Positions 5,921 to 9,841 of a stretch of DNA of 9,841 bases are shown piece by piece. This DNA is from an uncultured Succinivibrionaceae bacterium (lineage in GTDB: Bacteria > Pseudomonadota > Gammaproteobacteria > Enterobacterales > Succinivibrionaceae), in the NCBI GenBank assembly GCA_900539665.1, contig UQCV01000088.1, positions 1 to 9,841 of the forward strand, written 5' to 3'. Within the stretch, counting starts at the first letter, position 1. Each line of letters starts with the position of its first letter. Both the position numbers and the translations under genes were made by a program. Under the pieces are notes generated by a model, which saw only the letters and a list, made by a program, of their open reading frames with translations, was not told where the DNA came from and ran no database searches.

Positions 5921-5997
5921 AGGGAAATTCCCTAATATTTTTTTAGAAAATTGCCTCTAATATTCATCTTGGATAATTGTTTAGCATTTGAGGCAGT
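5921..5997 (+). promoter_or_regulatory. Structured 5' leader of htpG
   Basis: AGGGAAATTCCCT at 5921-5933 is a perfect odd palindrome that would cap the 5' end of a sigma-32 transcript. Farther on, ATTGCCTC at 5950-5957 (plus AA at 5959-5960) can pair with GAGGCAGT at 5990-5997 (plus TT at 5987-5988), about ten pairs with one mismatch around a 26-base loop. The ribosome site GAAGG at 6017-6021 lies outside the stem, so it does not obviously act as an RNA thermometer. Confidence 0.35.
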
Positions 5998-6028
5998 TTT
6001 AGTTTTTTTTTGATATGAAGGTTTTATC

Positions 6029-7927
6029 ATGGCAGTTGAAAAGCATGGTTTTCAGACCGAAGTAAAGCAATTACTTCATCTTTTGGCTCATAGTCTTTAC
6101 TCAAACAAGGAAGTGTTCCTTCGTGAACTTATTTCTAACGCTTCTGATGCAATCGATAAGCTCCGTTTTACTGCGCTTTCTGATAGTTCCGTTTATGGCG
6201 ACGATCCAGATTTGCATATTCGCATTAGCTGCGACAAGGATAAGAAGACCTTAACCATTTCTGATAATGGTATTGGTATGACTCGTGAAGATGCGATTGA
6301 ACATCTTGGTACCATTGCTAAATCAGGGACCGCTGAATTTTTTAAGAATATGACTGGTGACCAAGCTAAGGATTCTCAGCTTATCGGTCAATTCGGGGTT
6401 GGTTTCTATTCTGCATTTATCGTTGCTGACAAGGTTACCGTCATCAGCCGTGCTGCTAAAGCAGCGCCTGAACAGGCTGTTTGTTGGGAATCTGATGGGA
6501 GCGGTGAATTCTCTGTTTCTGATGTAACTAAGGCTACCCGTGGTACTGACATCATTTTGACTTTAAGAAGTGATGAAGAAGAATTCTTACAGGAATGGAC
6601 TTTGAAGTCTGCTATTTCTAAGTATTCAGATCACATCAGCGTACCAGTACAGATGCTTGAAACAGTGACCCCTGAAAAGAAGGAAGGTGACGATAGCGAA
6701 CCTGTTGAATACACCGAATGGAAACAGGTCAATGATGCAAAGGCTCTTTGGACTCGTAATCCAAAGGAAATTACTGATGAAGAATATCAGGAATTTTACA
6801 AGCACCTTACCCACGACTACGATGATGCTTTAGCTTGGACTCATAGCCGTGTTGAAGGGGCGCAGGAATATACTTCATTGCTTTATATTCCAAAGCGTGC
6901 TCCATGGGATTTGTTTAATCGTGAACAAAAGCATGGCCTTAAGCTTTATGTACAGCGTGTATTTATTATGGATGACGCTGAACAGTTCATGCCTGGCTAC
7001 CTCCGTTTTATCAAGGGTGTGCTTGACTCTAACGACTTACCACTTAACGTATCTCGTGAAATTTTACAAGATAACAAGACTACTAGTGTTTTACGTAAAG
7101 CTTGTACTAAGAAAGCCTTACAGATGCTTAAGAAGTTGGCTACAAACGAACCTGAAAAGTATAAAGAATGCTGGGCTCAATACGGTAGCGTGCTTAAGGA
7201 AGGCTTAGTAGAAGACCAAGAAAACCGTGATGATATCTTCGCATTGATGCGCTATGCTACCACCACTTCTGGTTCTGCAGAACCTACTGTTTCTTTGGCT
7301 GACTATATTTCAAGAATGCCTGAAAAGCAGAAGAACATTTACTACATCGTAGGTGAAAACTACGCAGCTGTGGCTTCTAGTCCATACCTTGAAAACCTTA
7401 AGAAGAAGGGCGTCGAAGTGTTGCTTCTTTGGGAACGTGTTGATGAATGGATTATGGCTCAAGTTAGCGATTACAAGGACCACAAGTTCATTTCTGCAGC
7501 TGCTTCAAACCTTGAGCTTGGCGATCTTGAAGACAAAGAGGAAAAGGAAAAGCAAGAAGCTGCTACTAAGGAAAACGGCGATCTCTTGAAGCGCATTAAG
7601 GATGCTCTTGGGGGAAAAGTAAGTGAAGTTAAGGTTTCATCTCGTCTTGTTGATACTCCAAGCTGTGTAATTAGCGATGGTATGAACATGATGACTGCAC
7701 AGATGCGTCGCTTACTCGAAGCTTCTGGGCAGAAACTTCCAGATGAAAAGTTTACTTTGGAAATTAACCCAACCCACCCATTAGTGCAAAAGATGGCTGC
7801 GCAAACTGATGACGCGGCATTTAAGAAGTGGGCTGAAGTAATTTTTGACCAAGCATTGTTGGCAGAAGGCGGGCTCAAGGACCCAACTTCATTTGTTAAG
7901 CGCTTAAATGAACTTTTGCTTGGTTAA
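6029..7927 (+). CDS. htpG: Molecular chaperone HtpG (bacterial Hsp90)
   Basis: HtpG is a cytosolic dimeric ATP-dependent chaperone of the GHKL fold that remodels client proteins, often with DnaK. The 632-aa product (624 in E. coli) contains the N-terminal ATPase motifs: E33 in LRELISNASDAIDKLRF, DNGIGM with D79, GTIAKSGT and GQFGVGFYSAF. The middle domain carries RAPWDLF, the VQRVFIMDD strand and the LPLNVSRE catalytic-loop segment with its conserved Arg; the C-terminal dimerisation domain ends with EINPTHPLV and RLNELLLG. GAAGG lies seven bases before the ATG. Lys codons are largely AAG. A sigma-32 promoter precedes it and an intrinsic terminator lies about 120 bp after the stop, beyond an IS-like hairpin segment. 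Shadow frames inside it are ignored. Confidence 0.98.
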   Translation: MAVEKHGFQTEVKQLLHLLAHSLYSNKEVFLRELISNASDAIDKLRFTALSDSSVYGDDPDLHIRISCDKDKKTLTISDNGIGMTREDAIEHLGTIAKSGTAEFFKNMTGDQAKDSQLIGQFGVGFYSAFIVADKVTVISRAAKAAPEQAVCWESDGSGEFSVSDVTKATRGTDIILTLRSDEEEFLQEWTLKSAISKYSDHISVPVQMLETVTPEKKEGDDSEPVEYTEWKQVNDAKALWTRNPKEITDEEYQEFYKHLTHDYDDALAWTHSRVEGAQEYTSLLYIPKRAPWDLFNREQKHGLKLYVQRVFIMDDAEQFMPGYLRFIKGVLDSNDLPLNVSREILQDNKTTSVLRKACTKKALQMLKKLATNEPEKYKECWAQYGSVLKEGLVEDQENRDDIFALMRYATTTSGSAEPTVSLADYISRMPEKQKNIYYIVGENYAAVASSPYLENLKKKGVEVLLLWERVDEWIMAQVSDYKDHKFISAAASNLELGDLEDKEEKEKQEAATKENGDLLKRIKDALGGKVSEVKVSSRLVDTPSCVISDGMNMMTAQMRRLLEASGQKLPDEKFTLEINPTHPLVQKMAAQTDDAAFKKWAEVIFDQALLAEGGLKDPTSFVKRLNELLLG

Positions 7928-7941
7928 GAGCTTGAGTTTGT

Positions 7942-8035
7942 GAACCTAAGTTACTAAAAACTTGGTTCTAATTGTGTTTTAACTGAACTCGGCAAGAAGT
8001 CTCCCACCTCTATAGGTGGGGGAGGATGTCACAAC
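7942..8035 (+). mobile_element. Possible small IS200/IS605-type relic (copy B)
   Basis: At 7942-7968 GAACC and AAGT pair with ACTT and GGTTC, forming a 9-bp stem with a single bulged T at 7947. At 8001-8022 CTCCCACCT pairs with AGGTGGG plus following G around loop CTAT, and the segment ends GATGTCACAAC. IS200/IS605 elements carry subterminal imperfect hairpins, some with an unpaired T, at both ends; the right hairpin plus the AAGAAG before it also resembles the 3' end of TnpB-associated RNAs. Copy A at 191-230 shares its right part. The segment lies between the htpG stop and its terminator, as if inserted there. No transposase or TnpB gene is present. Confidence 0.4.
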
Positions 8036-8050
8036 ATGTTTGGATTTAAA

Positions 8051-8078
8051 GGGGGCTTCGCAGGAAGCCTCTTTTTTT
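8051..8078 (+). terminator. Intrinsic terminator of htpG
   Basis: GGCTTC at 8054-8059 pairs with GAAGCC at 8064-8069 around loop GCAG, extended by G-T and G-C pairs to 8051/8072 and followed by seven T at 8072-8078. Confidence 0.88.
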
Positions 8079-8089
8079 AGCTCATATTT

Positions 8090-8175
8090 TCAAATGTACC
8101 AAATATCCTAAATTCCCCAAGCTCCCCAAATTACCCAAAGTTTCCCAAGTCTTCAACTTTTCCTAAGTTCTCAAA
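8090..8175. repeat. Degenerate ~9-bp periodic CCCAA tract
   Basis: The last C of successive CCAA/CCTAA-like blocks falls at about 8091, 8100, 8108, 8118, 8127, 8136, 8146, 8154, 8163 and 8172, a spacing of 8 to 10 bp over ten units. The clearest units are CCCCAAG, CCCCAAA, CCCAAAG and CCCAAG. One frame is open from 8081 to the TAA at 8243-8245 and reads as Pro every third residue followed by a Lys-rich tail, but has no usable start codon. It may be a degraded coding remnant, a transcript-end or Rho-related C-rich tract, or a protein-binding array. Confidence 0.5.
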
Positions 8176-8429
8176 ATTAAAATCAAAAGGTCACCCCAAG
8201 TCTAAAAAGGCCAAAAAACTTATGAACCAAGGGAGGAATTATTAAGACTATATGACTTTGTGGCGTGTAAGCATGATATTTTATAATTTTATGATTTAGC
8301 ATGTTTTTACATTTGTGGTTTTAGCTCGTTTATGAAGTTAAATTAAGTGCTTAATAAAAAGAGCCAATATTGCGGAAAAGCTAGGTAAACGTAAGGCCAT
8401 AAATTGTGTCGAAGTGGACGTTTTCAGTG
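8176..8429. other. Intergenic stretch upstream of adk, no gene recognised
   Basis: A good Shine-Dalgarno-like GGGAGG lies at 8231-8236, but the next ATG at 8252 is 15 bases away and opens only a 15-codon frame ending at 8299. I see no tRNA, conserved RNA or longer frame here. The stretch is AT-rich and leads into the adk promoter. Confidence 0.4.
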
Positions 8430-8435
8430 TATAAT
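8430..8435 (+). promoter_or_regulatory. -10 box of the adk promoter
   Basis: A perfect TATAAT lies 69 bp before the adk start codon; TG immediately precedes it. No strong -35 is visible: TGTCGA at 8407-8412 is at the right distance but matches poorly. Transcription would start near 8442. Confidence 0.6.
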
Positions 8436-8457
8436 ATGCGAGTTTTTGGACAGACAT

Positions 8458-8482
8458 TCCGGCTAGATAGCACAAAGCCGGG
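8458..8482 (+). promoter_or_regulatory. Leader hairpin of adk
   Basis: CCGGCT at 8459-8464 pairs with AGCCGG at 8476-8481, closed by a T-G pair, around an 11-base loop. It is the only GC-rich element in the leader and leaves the ribosome site AAGGAAG (8494-8500) free, so a stabilising role is more likely than translation control. Confidence 0.45.
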
Positions 8483-8504
8483 TAAATTTGATTAAGGAAG
8501 AAAA

Positions 8505-9149
8505 ATGCGTATTATTCTCCTCGGCGCTCCAGGCGCAGGCAAGGGTACTCAGGCTCAGTTTTTAATGAAGAAGTTTGGTATTCCTCAGATCTCTACTGGC
8601 GACATGCTTCGTGCAGCTATCAAGGCTGGCACTCCGCTTGGTCTTAAGGCTAAGGAAGTAATGGATAAGGGCCAGCTCGTATCTGACGATATCATCATTG
8701 GTCTCGTTAAGGATCGTGTAGCTCAGGCTGACTGTGCTAATGGCTTCCTTTTTGATGGTTTTCCACGCACTATTCCACAGGCTGAAGCTATTGATGCTAG
8801 CAACATCGGTGTGGACGCAGTGGTTGAAATCTGTGTACCTGATGAAGAAATTGTTAAGCGTATGAGTGGCCGTCGTGTACACTTAGCTTCTGGCCGTACT
8901 TACCATGTAGTATTCAACCCACCTAAGGTTGAAGGTCGTGACGACGTAACTGGTGAAGAACTCGTTATTCGTAAGGATGACGAAGAAGCTACTGTACGTT
9001 CACGTCTTGCAGTATACCATTCACAGACTGAACCTCTCGTTGCGTTCTACTCTAAGAAAGCCGAAACCGGTGCTTGCCGCATGGTTAAGGTTGATGGTAC
9101 TAAGAACGTAGCTGACGTAAGTGCAGATCTCGATAAGCTCTTAGGTTAA
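8505..9149 (+). CDS. adk: Adenylate kinase
   Basis: Adk interconverts ATP plus AMP with two ADP and balances cellular adenylates. The product is 214 aa, exactly the E. coli length. The P-loop GAPGAGKGTQ covers residues 7-16. The AMP site STGDMLRAA follows at about 30-38, and FLFDGFPRTIPQAE at about 80-93. The LID domain has GRRVHLASGRTYHVVFNPPKVEG with DDVTGEELVIRKDD; the LID lacks the four zinc cysteines of Gram-positive enzymes, as usual in gammaproteobacteria. AAGGA is well spaced before ATG 8505. Nearly all Lys codons are AAG, a sign of high expression. It has its own promoter and a strong terminator, so it is probably monocistronic. Confidence 0.99.
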   Translation: MRIILLGAPGAGKGTQAQFLMKKFGIPQISTGDMLRAAIKAGTPLGLKAKEVMDKGQLVSDDIIIGLVKDRVAQADCANGFLFDGFPRTIPQAEAIDASNIGVDAVVEICVPDEEIVKRMSGRRVHLASGRTYHVVFNPPKVEGRDDVTGEELVIRKDDEEATVRSRLAVYHSQTEPLVAFYSKKAETGACRMVKVDGTKNVADVSADLDKLLG

Positions 9150-9162
9150 TCTTAAGCGCTTA

Positions 9163-9211
9163 AAAAAGTCCTTCCTGTGCCCTTAGGGAGCAATAACAGG
9201 GAGGACTTTTT
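9163..9211. terminator. Strong, probably bidirectional terminator after adk
   Basis: AAAAAGTCCTTCCTGT at 9163-9178 pairs with ACAGGGAGGACTTTTT at 9196-9211, 16 pairs with one G-T. A small inner CCC/GGG stem sits in the loop (9180-9188). A-runs and T-runs flank the stem on both strands. A 12-bp palindrome TTAAGCGCTTAA (9152-9163) precedes it. Confidence 0.92.
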
Positions 9212-9388
9212 AATTTTAACGGCTAAGATTTAATTAAGGGTTTTTAGTATTTTTCCCTTAAAAATTTTTTGGCAACTAGCGCTTAAAACTTGTCATTTCA
9301 TCGCTTCGGTTATGTTTATGGCTTTGTCTATTTCATGTTTGGGACTATTTCACCGGCGCGAAATACTACCAAAAAAGGATCTTTAGTA

Positions 9389-9760
9389 ATGTCTAACTTG
9401 TACGACTTTATGCTTAAATTTAAAGGAGTGGTTTTTGATCTTGACGGTACCTTAGTAGATTCAATGCCATTACATTTAAAAGCTTGGCATCGGGCTTTGG
9501 CGCACTTTAAAGTAGATATCGATGATGAATTTTTATTAGCACACGGGGGCGTGCCGAGCCAAAAAATAGCTGCTATCTTATTAGATAGATTTCAAATTAA
9601 GCAAGTAACCCCAACGAAGCTAGCGCAGATTAAGACGGATTATTACATCGAAACACTCGCAGATGTTGAGTTGTTTCCGCAAGTTAGAGTGATGTTAGCA
9701 ACACTTAAAGCTAACGGTAAGTCAAGTCCATATTGTTGGTGTAATTTAGTTTTCTTGTAA
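9389..9760 (+). pseudogene. HAD-superfamily phosphatase (YqaB/beta-phosphoglucomutase-like), 3'-truncated
   Basis: The first 110 residues match a HAD subfamily I hydrolase of the YqaB or beta-phosphoglucomutase type, acting on small phosphorylated metabolites. Catalytic motif DLDGT has its aspartates at D17 and D19, and the cap region reads VDSMPLHLKAWHRAL, the usual start of the helical cap. Family members are about 190-220 aa. Here homology stops after LFPQVRVMLATLKANGK near 9720, just where motif II (a conserved Thr or Ser after a hydrophobic strand) is expected, and the frame closes after 123 aa. Motifs III and IV are absent, so the product cannot be an active phosphatase. I chose ATG 9389 because AAGGA sits just upstream; an in-frame TTG at 9290 would add a tail not typical of the family. 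No other frame continues the homology after the break. Confidence 0.8.
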
Positions 9761-9841
9761 AATATCTAATCCACCGCTATTTGTTGCTATAAATCCATGT
9801 TGATATATTTTCTAGATATCCAATCATCATTGATTTCCTTC
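9721..9841. other. AT-rich sequence of unknown origin at the break in the HAD gene
   Basis: This stretch is about 31% GC and shows no similarity that I recognise to the rest of the HAD gene. Minus-strand frames entering from the right edge close at 9787 and 9777 after about 18-20 codons, which would fit the end of a leftward gene in an inserted element, but no transposase motif is visible. The right edge of any element lies outside the window, so target duplication cannot be checked. Confidence 0.35.

Noticed and set aside
5950..5997. ROSE-type RNA thermometer for htpG
   Set aside because: The ribosome binding site at 6017-6021 is not paired in the stem that I can draw.
8036..8080. 14-codon frame starting ATG after the IS-like end
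   Set aside because: It is just the htpG terminator stem and T-run read as codons.
9290..9388. N-terminal extension of the HAD protein from TTG 9290
   Set aside because: Not family-like, no ribosome site, whereas ATG 9389 has AAGGA upstream.

Overview
The window carries the conserved gammaproteobacterial block dnaX - ybaB - recR - htpG - adk, all on the + strand and in the same order as in Escherichia coli. Adk (214 aa), RecR (199 aa), YbaB (107 aa) and HtpG (632 aa) all have ordinary family lengths and motifs. DNA is AT-rich and A/T homopolymers are common. A gammaproteobacterium is well supported. An AT-rich lineage such as Succinivibrionaceae is only a guess from composition.

Left part (1-3191): a 264-bp leader with a perfect TATAAT, competing hairpins and a degraded IS200/IS605-like end, followed by dnaX. 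The zero frame ends after 365 codons, right at the end of the clamp-loader collar domain, one codon after a run of ten A. The -1 frame is open from the A-run to 3191 and encodes a charged helix, a very long Gln/Asn/Pro/Met-rich linker and a recognisable tau C-terminal domain. The gene therefore appears to make a gamma-like short product by normal reading and a tau-like product of about 975 aa by slippage, the opposite assignment from E. coli. This is the most notable feature of the window.

Middle (3192-6028): ybaB with an extended -10 promoter; recR preceded by a 36-bp near-perfect palindrome that overlaps a TATAAT box; a strong terminator; then a minus-strand six-helix membrane protein of the YczE/DUF6198 type inserted between recR and htpG. 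The 680-bp gap before htpG holds a long imperfect inverted repeat, a tandem array of 22-bp units, and a near-perfect sigma-32 heat-shock promoter for htpG.

Right part (6029-9841): htpG, an IS200/IS605-like end lying between its stop codon and its terminator, a roughly 9-bp-periodic CCCAA-rich tract, adk with its own promoter and a 16-bp-stem terminator, and a HAD phosphatase gene broken off at about 9720, where AT-richer DNA of unknown origin begins and runs to the edge.

Functionally the cluster joins replication (clamp loader), recombinational repair (RecR with nucleoid-associated YbaB), heat-shock chaperoning and adenylate balance. Most genes carry their own promoter or terminator, so this is conserved neighbourhood rather than one operon. 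Small dispersed repeats are concentrated in the intergenic gaps. All calls rest on reading the sequence and recalled family features; no database search was run.
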